Part shown: in pieces, positions 26,782-35,635 of the stretch
How the letters are laid out: every line of letters starts with the position of its first letter
Numbering within the stretch: position 1 is the stretch's first letter
Assembly: GCF_008711325.1 (NCBI RefSeq)
Contig: NZ_VXDB01000006.1
Location: 62,001 to 126,000, forward strand
DNA from: Roseibium sediminis
GTDB taxonomy: Bacteria; Pseudomonadota; Alphaproteobacteria; Rhizobiales; Stappiaceae
Reading direction: 5' to 3'
DNA: 64,000 nt
Notes under the pieces: generated by a model
Seen by the model: the letters and a program-made list of their open reading frames with translations, nothing else
Database searches by the model: none
Told to the model about the DNA's origin: nothing
Translations under genes and position numbers: made by a program

Positions 26782-27882
26782 TCAGGTGTTGAATTTGAAG
26801 AGCATCACATCACCGTCCTTGACGATGTACTCCTTGCCTTCGTCCCGCGCCTTGCCGGCTTCCTTGGCCGGGGTTTCCCCGCCAAGGGTCACATAGTCGT
26901 TGTAGGCAATCGTCTGGGCGCGAATGAAGCCGCGTTCGAAATCCGTATGAATGACGCCTGCGGCGCCTGGAGCCTTGGTGCCCTGTGTGATCGTCCAGGC
27001 ACGGGTTTCCTTCGGTCCTGCCGTGAAATAGGTGATCAGCCCGAGCAGCTCGTAGCCTGCGCGAATGAGGCGGTCGAGGCCCGGCTCTTCCAGTCCGATC
27101 GTGTCGAGAAACTCTTTTTGCTCTTCTTTGTCGAGCTGGGAGATTTCCGCTTCGATTGCTGCCGAAATTACAACGGCCCCGGCACCCTCTGCGGCGGCCT
27201 TTTCGGCAACCTTTTCAGACAGGGCGTTGCCTGTGCCCGCAGATTCTTCTTCCACGTTGCAGACATAAAGGACGGGCTTTGAGGTCAGAAGGTTCAGACC
27301 GTCGAGGATCTTCTTTTCCTCCGGATCGCTCAGGTCCAGCGTCCGCGCGGGCTTGCCGTCCTGCAGAAGGGCAAGGGCTGCCTCCATGATCGGAACAACG
27401 GCCTTTGAGTCCTTGTCGCCGGTGGTTGCCTTTTTCTTCAGCGCCGGCAGGCGGCGCTCAAGGCTTTCCATGTCCGCAACCATCAGTTCGGTTTCTACCG
27501 TGTCAGCGTCGGCGATCGGGTCGACCTTGCCCTCCACGTGAGTAATGTCGCCGTCTTCAAAGCAGCGAAGAACGTGAACGATGGCGTCGACTTCACGGAT
27601 GTTTGCGAGAAACTGGTTGCCCAGGCCTTCACCCTTGGACGCGCCGCGCACCAGACCGGCGATATCCACGAAGGTGATGCGCGTCGGGATGATTTCCTTG
27701 GAGCCGGCAATCTTGGCAATCGCATTCAGGCGCGTGTCCGGAACACCAACTTCACCTGTATTCGGCTCAATGGTGCAGAACGGATAGTTCGCTGCCTGTG
27801 CTGCTGCGGTCTTGGTGAGCGCGTTGAAGAGCGTGGACTTGCCAACGTTGGGCAGGCCAACGATACCGCACTGGAATCCCAT
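26782..27882 (-). CDS. ychF: Redox-regulated ATPase/GTPase YchF
   Basis: Translation-associated P-loop ATPase of the Obg group. Walker A GLPNVGKST at residues 9-17, FVDIAGLVRGASKGEGLGNQ (G3 region), and the C-terminal TGS-like domain with TYFTAGPKETRAWTI and GVIHTDFERGFIRA. 366 aa is standard. It is one of the conserved rplY-pth-ychF set, but here an RNase T2 gene and an FkbM gene stand between pth and ychF. Confidence 0.97.
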   Translation of the reverse strand: MGFQCGIVGLPNVGKSTLFNALTKTAAAQAANYPFCTIEPNTGEVGVPDTRLNAIAKIAGSKEIIPTRITFVDIAGLVRGASKGEGLGNQFLANIREVDAIVHVLRCFEDGDITHVEGKVDPIADADTVETELMVADMESLERRLPALKKKATTGDKDSKAVVPIMEAALALLQDGKPARTLDLSDPEEKKILDGLNLLTSKPVLYVCNVEEESAGTGNALSEKVAEKAAAEGAGAVVISAAIEAEISQLDKEEQKEFLDTIGLEEPGLDRLIRAGYELLGLITYFTAGPKETRAWTITQGTKAPGAAGVIHTDFERGFIRAQTIAYNDYVTLGGETPAKEAGKARDEGKEYIVKDGDVMLFKFNT

Positions 27883-27943
27883 GGGTGGTCGCTTTCGGTT
27901 TTGTGTAATCCTGAAGTGTTGCCGCTATGTGCAGGAAGGGCAG

Positions 27944-27970
27944 GGGAAGGTCAAGAGAGCAGACCTTCCC
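27944..27970. promoter_or_regulatory. Perfect 9-bp inverted repeat between RNase T2 and ychF
   Basis: GGGAAGGTC (27944-27952), loop AAGAGAGCA, GACCTTCCC (27962-27970). It lies between the end of the RNase T2 gene and the ychF start, both leftward. No clear T-run on the minus strand. It may stabilise the RNase T2 mRNA end or be part of the ychF leader. Confidence 0.5.
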
Positions 27971-28000
27971 AAACGCCGAAATTGCCTGTTTGTGGCGGCG

Positions 28001-29050
28001 CTATTGCAAGCCGGCGCGGTCCAGAATGCCGTATTCGCAGTCCGCACGAACCGGACGGGCCGCAAGGAGCAACTCGGACAGGTCACTGTCCGGCGAGATG
28101 TCGCCGTAGATCGAGATCCAGAGCTCGCTGATCAAGGTTCGGCGCCCATCACGTTCGCAGCGGATGCGCACCCGATCGCCGCTTCCCTTGCCAAAGGAGA
28201 CGTCAAATGCGGCCCGAATGTCCGAAGCGCTGACTTTCTTGCCAATGTTGTCACGGAAGAAATCACCGACCTTCGAGCGATTGACCTGGTTCAGCAAATG
28301 AAGGGCATCGTCATAATACTCATCTGCCCCGCCTTCTGCCTGATAGCAGGTCCCGTGTTTGATCCATTCATGGCGATCAAGGTGACTGGCCGCACCCGGC
28401 ATGGCTGTTTCAAGCGCCGTCCGTGTCTGGCGATCAACTTCCGGCTCCGGCAGTCGGTGCCATGTGCGCGGTGTGTCGAGGCTTTGGACGCTGCCAGGAA
28501 CGTCACAATATTCTTTCGAGCGGGGTTGCGGCCAAAGCCCGTGGAGTGTCAGCTCGCGAGCTGCCTGAGGCAAGCGCCCATCGTTCAGCTGGCGGCACTC
28601 GGTGGTTCGCGACAGGGTTTCGCAGAAGGATGCCTGCCAGTTGAGGGCAAGCAGATTGTTTTTCGAGGCCGGGCTGGGGCGTACTGTTTTTGGAGTGGCA
28701 GTTTTGGCGGTGGTCTGAGGTTGTGCCGCCAACCCTGCCCCCTCAAGACTTCCGCAAGAAAGGGCAACCCAGCGCTGGGTCGTTTGCGGAGCTCCAGGAA
28801 CGACAATCTGCAAACTGTCTCCCCCGGCGCGGTTCAGTCCGAGTGCCTTGTAGCTCTCGCCCGGCTTCAGGGTCACGTTCCCGGGGTTGCTGCGGTTCTT
28901 GATGGAGCGAACGGCTTCGCAGGCCTTGCTGGCCACAAAGTCTCCTGAAACCGGCTCAAGCGCCAGGCTGGGGCTCATGGCGCAAAAAATAGCCGCCATA
29001 CCCACAAAGGAAGCAAGAAATCGGAAATGCAGTCGGGGCGGCTTGGTCAT
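28001..29050 (-). CDS. Ribonuclease T2 family protein
   Basis: Secreted or periplasmic endoribonuclease that cuts RNA through 2',3'-cyclic phosphates. The two catalytic boxes are present: LTLHGLWPQ (CAS I, catalytic His) and DRHEWIKHGTCY (CAS II, His-Glu-Lys-His). N-terminal signal peptide ends near MSPSLALEP. At 349 aa it is longer than plain RNase T2; an extra N-terminal part (residues 30-130) is Ser/Thr/Lys-rich after a cysteine-containing stretch. It sits between ychF and the FkbM gene, away from related metabolism. Confidence 0.92.
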   Translation of the reverse strand: MTKPPRLHFRFLASFVGMAAIFCAMSPSLALEPVSGDFVASKACEAVRSIKNRSNPGNVTLKPGESYKALGLNRAGGDSLQIVVPGAPQTTQRWVALSCGSLEGAGLAAQPQTTAKTATPKTVRPSPASKNNLLALNWQASFCETLSRTTECRQLNDGRLPQAARELTLHGLWPQPRSKEYCDVPGSVQSLDTPRTWHRLPEPEVDRQTRTALETAMPGAASHLDRHEWIKHGTCYQAEGGADEYYDDALHLLNQVNRSKVGDFFRDNIGKKVSASDIRAAFDVSFGKGSGDRVRIRCERDGRRTLISELWISIYGDISPDSDLSELLLAARPVRADCEYGILDRAGLQ

Positions 29051-29373
29051 TTTCAGAGCGCGATCCAGCTTGTTTCAGTCAAGGGAGGCAGATGGCTTCC
29101 CTCGGATTTTCTAGAGCAAGCGGGCAATGCAATGAAGCTTTTAATGCTGCTCGTGAATTCTATCGATCCGATTGAGGCCGATGCGACCGCTTTTGTGGGG
29201 CAAGTATCGTTCAATTCATGGCTTCTGTCGGTCCGGCCGAGCGCACGAGGTGCTTATCTGGGGGAAAGCCCGGGACGTCGTTTTTGGTGCAGAGATGACT
29301 GAACTATGATTCCCTTAAGGCAATGAGAGTTGATTCGCGTTGAACACATCGCTTTTCTGGCCGCAGGTGGACC
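29051..29373. other. Intergenic gap between RNase T2 and FkbM genes
   Basis: Divergent promoters for RNase T2 (leftward) and the FkbM methyltransferase (rightward) must lie here. No RNA gene or repeat was recognised. A 56-codon frame from about 29131 has no ribosome site or homology and was not called. Confidence 0.5.
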
Positions 29374-30294
29374 ATGCTTCAGATCAACTGCAAGACTGAA
29401 CAGGACATATTGTCGGAAATCACAGACTATCTGGATGCTTATCAATATTCGATCAGGTCCAATGGCTGTGACTACTACTTGTATCTCAAGGAGCGATCAG
29501 CTTTTCCCTGGTCTGCACCCGGCAAGAAGCGCCTGTTCGGTGGGCATCCGCCGTCGTCGGTTCAATATGAACCTGTCGTAACGGCAATACTGGATTATTT
29601 TATCGACCGGTGTGCCGTTTCGACCTTCTTCGATATCGGCGCTGAAAGCGGATATTTTTCCTGGGTCGCCTCCAGCCGTGCTGACAGGAAGATCACCAGC
29701 CACGCTTTCGAGATGCGTCCTGAGGCCTGTGACCGTATCCGCCAAATGTCAGCCCGGCGCGCGGATTCAGACATTCATGTTCATGCCGCTGCGGTTTCTG
29801 ATCGGTTTAGCGGAGAAAAGCCAATCTGGTTTTCCATGATGAAGCTGTTCGAGCATGAACCGGAAGCGCACGAATTCAAGGAGAGCTTCTTTACGCGGCT
29901 CAAGTTTCGTTTGCGCGGCAAGCTTGGTGTCCGAAGTGCAATTCATCGCACGGAAGCTCGTGTCGATACGATTGACCATTTCACTGAAGCTCGACGCATC
30001 ATTCCCGATGTCATCAAGATTGATGTTGAAGGCTACGAAGGCAAGGTTGTGCGTGGGGGCTTGAGAACCTTCGCGATGCACAAGCCGATAGTGCTTCTGG
30101 AGCTTCACAAATCAAAGCATCTCAAGCGCACGGGAATGACACGCAAGGATGTGGTCAAGCCGCTCTATGACGCGGGGTATACGGGTATCTTCTTCGAGAC
30201 CCACCATGACCTTGCAGGAGCACGGCCCCGATTTGTTACGGCAGATGACCCGGTTTGGGCTCGGGAAAACACGGATTTCTGCGTGTTTTTCTAA
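29374..30294 (+). CDS. FkbM family methyltransferase
   Basis: AdoMet-dependent methyltransferase of the FkbM type, often found in sugar or polysaccharide modification. AdoMet site FFDIGAESGYFSW (residues 87-99), the ICEMRP-equivalent HAFEMRPEACDRI, and the conserved IKIDVEGYEGKVVRGGLRT with IVLLELHKSK are family hallmarks. 306 aa. It stands alone on the plus strand between two leftward blocks, so it may have been inserted. Substrate unknown. Confidence 0.9.
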   Translation: MLQINCKTEQDILSEITDYLDAYQYSIRSNGCDYYLYLKERSAFPWSAPGKKRLFGGHPPSSVQYEPVVTAILDYFIDRCAVSTFFDIGAESGYFSWVASSRADRKITSHAFEMRPEACDRIRQMSARRADSDIHVHAAAVSDRFSGEKPIWFSMMKLFEHEPEAHEFKESFFTRLKFRLRGKLGVRSAIHRTEARVDTIDHFTEARRIIPDVIKIDVEGYEGKVVRGGLRTFAMHKPIVLLELHKSKHLKRTGMTRKDVVKPLYDAGYTGIFFETHHDLAGARPRFVTADDPVWARENTDFCVFF

Positions 30295-30330
30295 TCTGAT
30301 ACAGCTCGTGAGCGTTGATCAGATTGATTT

Positions 30331-31086
30331 TCAGTCGTTGTTACCAAACAGCTTTTTCAGCATATCCGCCATCGGGCCTGATGTTGGCATGGATGGCGCC
30401 TTGCCTTGGCGTGCCTGCCGGATGTGGCTTTGCTGTTTTGGGCTGCCTGATTGCCCGGGCGCATTGGCCTTTGGCTTGTCCGGTGCTGCCGCGTCGGATC
30501 CTCGCCGGGCCTTTTCCGGTTGCAGGGCAAGCGTCAGTTTGTTGGAGAACTGGCTGTCCTGTCCTTCGGCCAACATGGCGGCATTTTCTGCGATCATGCG
30601 CAGCAATGGATCAACCCAGTCACTGTCTGCTTTCGCGAAGTCGCCGAGCACATAGTTGGAAACCAGTTTCTTGTCGCCAGGATGACCGATGCCGAGCCGT
30701 AGGCGACGATAGTCGGTTCCGATGTGAGCGGAGATGGAGCGCAAACCGTTGTGCCCGCCGTGGCCTCCGCCTGTTTTCATCCGGAATTTGGCAGGGGGCA
30801 AGTCCAGTTCATCGTAAATGACTACGATGTCGGAAGGGTCTGTCTTGAAGAACCGCATGGCTTCTCCGACCGAGCGGCCGGATTCGTTCATGTATGTGCT
30901 TGGTTTCAGCAAAAGGACTTTTTCACTGCCAAGACGGCCCTCGGATACTTGCCCTTGAAAGCGGGCTTTCCAAGGTGTGAACGATGAATGGAGGCGGTGA
31001 ATTTCGTCAACGGCCATGAAGCCGATGTTATGTCTGTTGTGTTCGTATTTGGATCCGGGATTTCCGAGCCCGACAATCAGGCGCAT
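30331..31086 (-). CDS. pth: Peptidyl-tRNA hydrolase, extended C-terminus
   Basis: Releases tRNA from stalled peptidyl-tRNA. The start [20 protein letters not shown] carries the substrate-binding Asn and the catalytic His at position 19 or 20; PSTYMNESG and YDELDLP (catalytic Asp) follow, with [12 protein letters not shown]. The enzyme is about 190 residues; here another 60 polar residues rich in Pro, Lys and Ala extend the C-terminus to 251 aa, ending [10 protein letters not shown]. Start ATG 31086; upstream frame to 31164 is the rplY spacer. Follows rplY by 90 bases. Confidence 0.95.
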   Translation of the reverse strand: MRLIVGLGNPGSKYEHNRHNIGFMAVDEIHRLHSSFTPWKARFQGQVSEGRLGSEKVLLLKPSTYMNESGRSVGEAMRFFKTDPSDIVVIYDELDLPPAKFRMKTGGGHGGHNGLRSISAHIGTDYRRLRLGIGHPGDKKLVSNYVLGDFAKADSDWVDPLLRMIAENAAMLAEGQDSQFSNKLTLALQPEKARRGSDAAAPDKPKANAPGQSGSPKQQSHIRQARQGKAPSMPTSGPMADMLKKLFGNND

Positions 31087-31132
31087 GGCGCTCTCCGTAA
31101 GCTGCAAGGAAATCGAACGCAACAGGTGGAAT

Positions 31133-31161
31133 GCGTTTGCGGGTAAGGGCCCCGCAAACGC
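31133..31161 (-). promoter_or_regulatory. Perfect 11-bp hairpin between rplY and pth
   Basis: GCGTTTGCGGG (31133-31143), loop TAAGGGC, CCCGCAAACGC (31151-31161). It lies 15 bases after the rplY stop and 47 bases before the pth start. No T-run is present on the transcribed strand, so it is not a standard terminator; processing or translational control of pth is possible. Confidence 0.65.
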
Positions 31162-31176
31162 CATGGCAGAGAAGTC

Positions 31177-31791
31177 TTAGTCTTCTTCTTCGCCTTCTTC
31201 CTCGGTGTCGTCCTTTTCCTGAACACCAGCGGGAGCCGCGATCGTGGCGATCGTGAAGTCGCGGTCGGTGATGGTCGGATGGACGTTTGCCGGAAGGGTA
31301 ACGTTGGAGATCTTCAGTGCGTCGCCCGGCTGGGACTTCGCAAGGTCGATTTCCAGAGCTTCCGGAATAGCGTTCGCCGGAACGATCAGTTCAACGGTGT
31401 GACGCACGATGTTCAGGACGCCGCCCTTCTTGATACCCGGGCAGATTTCTTCGTTCAGGAAGTGCACCGGTACTTCAACGGTCAGGGTTGTGTCCTTGCC
31501 GATACGCAGGAAGTCGACATGCAGGATGTCGTCACGAACCGGGTGAAGCTGGTAGTCCTTGGCAATAACCTGATGCTTCTTGCCGTCCACTTCGATAACA
31601 CCGATGTGGGTCATGAAACCGCCCTTGTGCAGGGTAAGTGTGGTTTCCTTGATCGGCACAGCGATCGGCAGGGCAGGTTGTTTGTCACCATAGATAACGG
31701 CAGGAAGAAGGCCTTCGCGACGCAGTGCCCGTGCAGCCCCCTTGCCCACACGGTCCCGTGCCGACGCCTTCAGCTCATAGCTGGCAGCCAT
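31177..31791 (-). CDS. rplY: 50S ribosomal protein L25 / general stress protein Ctc
   Basis: Ribosomal protein L25 of the long Ctc form that binds 5S rRNA. N-terminal L25 domain: [19 protein letters not shown] and [15 protein letters not shown]; the C-terminal Ctc domain includes [21 protein letters not shown]. It ends in an acidic tail (EEEGEEED), as in many Alphaproteobacteria. 204 aa. AAAGGAG precedes ATG 31791. It heads the leftward rplY-pth unit. Confidence 0.96.
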   Translation of the reverse strand: MAASYELKASARDRVGKGAARALRREGLLPAVIYGDKQPALPIAVPIKETTLTLHKGGFMTHIGVIEVDGKKHQVIAKDYQLHPVRDDILHVDFLRIGKDTTLTVEVPVHFLNEEICPGIKKGGVLNIVRHTVELIVPANAIPEALEIDLAKSQPGDALKISNVTLPANVHPTITDRDFTIATIAAPAGVQEKDDTEEEGEEED

Positions 31792-31967
31792 GGCAAAACT
31801 CCTTTAGTGTCATGATTGGGTCGGCGATTGTCGGCAGTTCAAGCCACCGGCTTTCGGTATCGACCCATTGTGCGCCTCCTCCAGGGGTGCAGGCGCAGCG
31901 CGCGTATAGCGGAAAACCCTTGGCGACGCAAGTTGCTCGGGAGATTTCCGGCCTTTGCGTCACCAGG

Positions 31968-32654
31968 TCAGCCCAGAAGACGCTTGGACGTATCTTCTTC
32001 AAAGCTTGTGTCCATCTTCTTGGCAAAGGATTGCCGCCAGTTTTCTGCGAGCTGCGGCAGCTCTGCAAGGTCACGCGCAATCTGGGGATCAAGGCGAGGA
32101 TCAAACCTTGCGGCAATTACCTTTTTCAAGGGCCACTGGTCACAGGGACGTTCAACCAGTGCCATATCATCGCCCGTCTCAATGACACCTTCTTCCAGAA
32201 CCCTGAAATACCAGCCGGTCTTCTGTGTCCGTTGAAAGGAGGGAGCCATGGCGGGAATGCCAGTGTGGAGATTGAGTTTCCAGCACGGCTGGCGACCGAG
32301 AGACACCTGAACGCGCGCTGTACCGAGTGAAAAGACATCGCCGACATGCGTGTTCTCTTCGTTCAGGCCAAATGCGCTGATGTTTTCGCCAAAGCAACCG
32401 GGAACGAATTCAAACGCGGCATCTGGAAAGGTTTCGGCCCAGTGGGCATGATGATCCGCGCTGTAGAAGTGAAGCGCTTTTTCCGGCCCTCCGTGGACGC
32501 TGAGGTCTGCCTGGCTGTCGCCAACAAGGCCAGTCCGTGAGACGTTGATCTTGCCGGCAAGCGCTTGCTTGCGAATAGCGGATGGTGCCTTGCCTTCCCA
32601 GCGGGTCTCGGGTGTTCCGCCAAAAAGGCCGATGATGCGAGCGCAAAGTTCCAA
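31968..32654 (-). CDS. MOSC domain protein (YiiM-like)
   Basis: MOSC domain enzyme, 228 aa, of the YiiM type, which in known members reduces N-hydroxylated compounds using molybdenum cofactor and may take part in sulfur-carrier transfer. Recognised by ADLSVHGGPEKALHFYS, PGCFGENISAFGL, VQVSLGRQPCWKLN (the conserved cysteine) and CGWYFRVLEEG-like QKTGWYFRVLEEG. I start at TTG 32654: GGAG lies seven bases upstream, and the next upstream frame is the prs terminator. Isolated gene between prs and rplY. Confidence 0.88.
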   Translation of the reverse strand: MELCARIIGLFGGTPETRWEGKAPSAIRKQALAGKINVSRTGLVGDSQADLSVHGGPEKALHFYSADHHAHWAETFPDAAFEFVPGCFGENISAFGLNEENTHVGDVFSLGTARVQVSLGRQPCWKLNLHTGIPAMAPSFQRTQKTGWYFRVLEEGVIETGDDMALVERPCDQWPLKKVIAARFDPRLDPQIARDLAELPQLAENWRQSFAKKMDTSFEEDTSKRLLG

Positions 32655-32668
32655 AATAATCTCCAAAT

Positions 32669-32693
32669 GAAAAAGGCGGCCAATTCGGCCGCC
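32669..32693 (-). terminator. Intrinsic terminator after prs
   Basis: Perfect stem GGCGGCC (32675-32681), loop AATTC, GGCCGCC (32687-32693); the leftward transcript then reads five Us (A-run 32670-32674). It ends prs before the MOSC gene. Confidence 0.9.
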
Positions 32694-32715
32694 TCGTTTT
32701 CGCATGTGTTGGCAA

Positions 32716-33648
32716 TCAGTGGAACAGGCTGGAAACAGATTTTTCCAGGGCTGTCCGGTTGATGGCCTCGCCGATCAGCGGCGCAATCGAGATCGCGCGA
32801 ATGTTCGGTGCGGCGATGATGGCTGCCGTCGGCTCGATGGAATTGGTGATGACCAGTTCCTTCAGCTTGGACGAGGTCACGCGAGCAACCGCACCGCCGG
32901 ACAGAACGCCGTGGGTGATATAAGCCGTCACCGACTTTGCGCCTTTGGACAGAAGAGCTTCCGCCGCATTGCAGAGCGTTCCACCACTGTCGACGATGTC
33001 GTCAACGAGGATACAATCGAAGCCCTTCACATCACCGATGATGTTCATGACTTCTGATTCTCCAGGCTTGTCACGACGCTTGTCGACGATGGAGAGCGGA
33101 GCCTCGATGCGCTTTGCCAGCGCGCGGGCACGAACCACGCCGCCAACATCCGGAGACACAACCATGACATTGTCGGTCGCGTAGCGTTCCTTGATGTCGC
33201 GGGTCATGACCGGTGCGGCAAAAAGGTTGTCGGTCGGGATGTCGAAGAAGCCCTGAATCTGGCCTGCGTGCAGGTCCAGCGTCAGAATGCGGTCTGCACC
33301 GGCTTCGGTGATCAGGTTGGCAACCAGCTTTGCGGAGATCGGCGTACGGCCGGACGCGCGGCGATCCTGACGGGCATAACCGAAATAGGGAATGACTGCC
33401 GTGATGCGGCGGGCGGATGACCGGCGAAGGGCGTCGATGATGATCAACAGCTCCATCAGATGGTCATTGGCCGGATAGCTTGTTGGCTGGACGACGAAGA
33501 CGTCTTCACCGCGAACGTTTTCCTGGATCTCCACGAAGATTTCCTGGTCCGCAAAACGGCGAACCTGACACTTGGCCAGCGGAACATCCAGGTACTTGGA
33601 GATTTCCTCAGCGAGGGCTCTATTTGAATTGCCCGCGACGATTTTCAT
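32716..33648 (-). CDS. prs: Ribose-phosphate pyrophosphokinase
   Basis: Makes PRPP from ribose-5-phosphate and ATP for nucleotide, His and Trp synthesis. N-terminus [20 protein letters not shown], the ADQEIFVEI and [11 protein letters not shown] motifs, the PRPP synthase signature [14 protein letters not shown] and the PRPP loop [11 protein letters not shown] are all present. ATG 33648 gives the usual 310 aa; nine further upstream codons from 33675 are not conserved. Followed by a terminator, so it is likely a single-gene transcript. Confidence 0.97.
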   Translation of the reverse strand: MKIVAGNSNRALAEEISKYLDVPLAKCQVRRFADQEIFVEIQENVRGEDVFVVQPTSYPANDHLMELLIIIDALRRSSARRITAVIPYFGYARQDRRASGRTPISAKLVANLITEAGADRILTLDLHAGQIQGFFDIPTDNLFAAPVMTRDIKERYATDNVMVVSPDVGGVVRARALAKRIEAPLSIVDKRRDKPGESEVMNIIGDVKGFDCILVDDIVDSGGTLCNAAEALLSKGAKSVTAYITHGVLSGGAVARVTSSKLKELVITNSIEPTAAIIAAPNIRAISIAPLIGEAINRTALEKSVSSLFH

Positions 33649-33876
33649 AAGCCGCAAGTCCTTCTGGCGCGACACCGGGTGAGGAGCGACAAGATCGCGG
33701 TCTCAAAGTACCCGGCTTGGGTCGAATGTAAGTGGTGCTGGCTAACGAAAGGGATTCCGTTTGACCGGTAGCGGCGGCGTTGTACCAACCGCTTTGCAAA
33801 AGGACAACCACGACAGTCGCCGAACTGAAAAGAATCTTAAAATCCTTCAAGCGCGGCGGATGTCAGCCCGGTTGCA

Positions 33877-34401
33877 TCAGGAGCGGTTCACCCATGAATG
33901 AATTTCGACGATCGCCCGCTGCGCAATGCGCTGCAGGGTGCCAGCGTCGACCACTGCCCAAGGGTCCCCGGAGGTTCCGCCGATCGTTTCAGAGCCTTGC
34001 AGACGGTTTACCCGCCGACCATTGGCATCAACGATGTCGAAGACATAGAAAACGGTGGTTGAAGACGAATCTCCGGTGGAGGAGAGGTAGCCGTTGATCC
34101 GATAGGTTGCCTTTGCGTTCTGGCGGCGAACCAGAACCAGGCCCTCCCGACCCGCAGCTGCCCCAAGTTCCGAGGACAGCTCGTCGGCCCTGTTGGCGGG
34201 CATGCCGGTGATCGGTTCAAACGCGAAGGTTGCCTCGCTTGCGGGCACAGACGGAGCTGGCGTCGCTGCGACCGTCGGTGTCTGGGTGATGCCAACAGGC
34301 GGGCGCGGATCGGACTGGCAAGCGGCCAGACCAAGCGCCACCACCATCGCTGCGCAGAGCTGCAGCTTTCCGGACAGGGGTCTTGCGATGGTGAACTGCA
34401 T
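33877..34401 (-). CDS. Lipoprotein, hypothetical
   Basis: A 174-residue lipoprotein with lipobox LAAC (residues 27-30 after a hydrophobic leader AMVVALGLAAC). The mature part has a Thr/Pro/Ala-rich linker then a compact domain with NRADELSSELGAAAGREG, VLVRRQNAKATYRINGYLSS and TTVFYVFDIVDANGRRV. The pattern resembles small outer-membrane lipoproteins of Hyphomicrobiales, but I assign no function. ATG 34401 was chosen since the signal peptide starts there. No partner gene; 74 bases from the M24 gene upstream. Confidence 0.8.
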   Translation of the reverse strand: MQFTIARPLSGKLQLCAAMVVALGLAACQSDPRPPVGITQTPTVAATPAPSVPASEATFAFEPITGMPANRADELSSELGAAAGREGLVLVRRQNAKATYRINGYLSSTGDSSSTTVFYVFDIVDANGRRVNRLQGSETIGGTSGDPWAVVDAGTLQRIAQRAIVEIHSWVNRS

Positions 34402-34475
34402 TGGGATCTCGCTGGTTGGCTGTAGCAGGGCGTGTGATTTGCGAAAAGGGTATGCCAAATAAATACGGGTTGCGT

Positions 34476-35633
34476 CTAGCCCGACTTGATTTCGAGGTCG
34501 AGAGGAAGGCGCGACAAGGCTTCCGGCCCGGTTTCCGTAACCAGATAGGTCTGGCCGAGCGTCATGGCGGTTTCGCTGACCGAATCCATCAGGATCATGT
34601 GCATGAACAACACCATGTTGGGAGCCAGAACAGCTGGATTGCCCTTGTAGGCCATTGGCCGGTCCATCCAGCTGGGCGCAAAGCGGGCCCCAAGCGAATA
34701 TCCGCAGGAGTTCAGGCGATGAGGCATCATGTCGAGCGCGTCCAGCGTCTGGGCATGGGCTTCAAAGAGATCCCCCATGGTCTTGCCGGGAATGAGCATC
34801 TTTTCGACCTCGGCAAGAGCAGAGCGACAGGCAGCATACATCTCTGTGTGGCGGGCCGTCGGCTGGCCAACGATCACGGTGCGCATGGCCGCTGAATGGT
34901 AGTGGCGATACACCCCGGCCCATTCGAGCGTGATCTGGTCGTTTTCTTCCAGCACGCGGCTGCCGCTCTTATATCGACATAAGAGCGCATCGCGGCCCGA
35001 GCCGACAACATATTCGTTTGCCGGATAATCGCCGCCGCCGTCAAGAACTGCGGACTGCATTGCCGCCAATATGGCATCTTCCCGCGCGCCCGGTCGGATT
35101 TCCGCAAGGCCGGCATCATGAGCGTGATCGGCAAGTTCAGTTGCCTTTCGAACATAGACGAGCTCTTCAGGGCTCTTGATCGCGCGCAAGGTCGGGATAA
35201 TGGCAGATGCATCGCTCAGGTCTGCGAAGCTGTTCATCTCCTGTTGAAGCTCCAGCGCAATCTTGCCTGTCATTCCGTGGGTTTCGTATTCTACCCCGAT
35301 CCGGGTTCCCAGGAGATCAAGCTCGAAAAGCAGGTCTTTCAACTGTCCGATGGGGCTGGCTTCACCCCGGTCAATCCATACGCGAATGTCCGGAATGTTG
35401 GATGTGTGACTTGCCTGCCGGAGATCGGCAGCGCGGGCCAGAAGGGTTTTGGACCCGTCTGCGCGGAAGATCAGGCACTGGAAGAAACAAAAACCGAATG
35501 TATCATAACCGGTTAGCCAGTACATGCTCTCCTGCGCGAACAGCAAGAGCGCATCCAGCTTTTCTTCCTGCATTCGTTTCAGGAGCTTGTCAGACCGTGC
35601 CGTAAATTCACGCTCGGTAAAATGCAGCGCCAC
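34476..35633 (-). CDS. M24 (creatinase/aminopeptidase P) fold protein lacking metal ligands
   Basis: A 385-residue protein with creatinase-type N-domain (SMYWLTGYDTFGFCFFQ) and pita-bread M24 C-domain (LRAIKSPEELVYVRKATELAD). The usual dinuclear-metal ligands are missing: where active peptidases have D...GY..D, this reads LEWAGVYRHYHSAAMRT (about residues 236-252), the ligand His region is NSCGYSLG, and the last glutamates are changed (HMILMDS, then QTYLVTETGP). So it is probably not an aminopeptidase, more like metal-free creatinase relatives. Starts two bases after pgeF. Confidence 0.85.
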   Translation of the reverse strand: MALHFTEREFTARSDKLLKRMQEEKLDALLLFAQESMYWLTGYDTFGFCFFQCLIFRADGSKTLLARAADLRQASHTSNIPDIRVWIDRGEASPIGQLKDLLFELDLLGTRIGVEYETHGMTGKIALELQQEMNSFADLSDASAIIPTLRAIKSPEELVYVRKATELADHAHDAGLAEIRPGAREDAILAAMQSAVLDGGGDYPANEYVVGSGRDALLCRYKSGSRVLEENDQITLEWAGVYRHYHSAAMRTVIVGQPTARHTEMYAACRSALAEVEKMLIPGKTMGDLFEAHAQTLDALDMMPHRLNSCGYSLGARFAPSWMDRPMAYKGNPAVLAPNMVLFMHMILMDSVSETAMTLGQTYLVTETGPEALSRLPLDLEIKSG

Positions 35634-35635
35634 GG

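Noticed and set aside
29131-29302. 56-codon frame starting MKLLMLLVNSIDPIEAD in the gap upstream of the FkbM gene
   Set aside because: No ribosome-binding site, no homology, and the codon pattern is unlike that of neighbours.
32655-32705. Upstream start for the MOSC gene
   Set aside because: This stretch is the prs terminator hairpin; TTG 32654 has its own GGAG.
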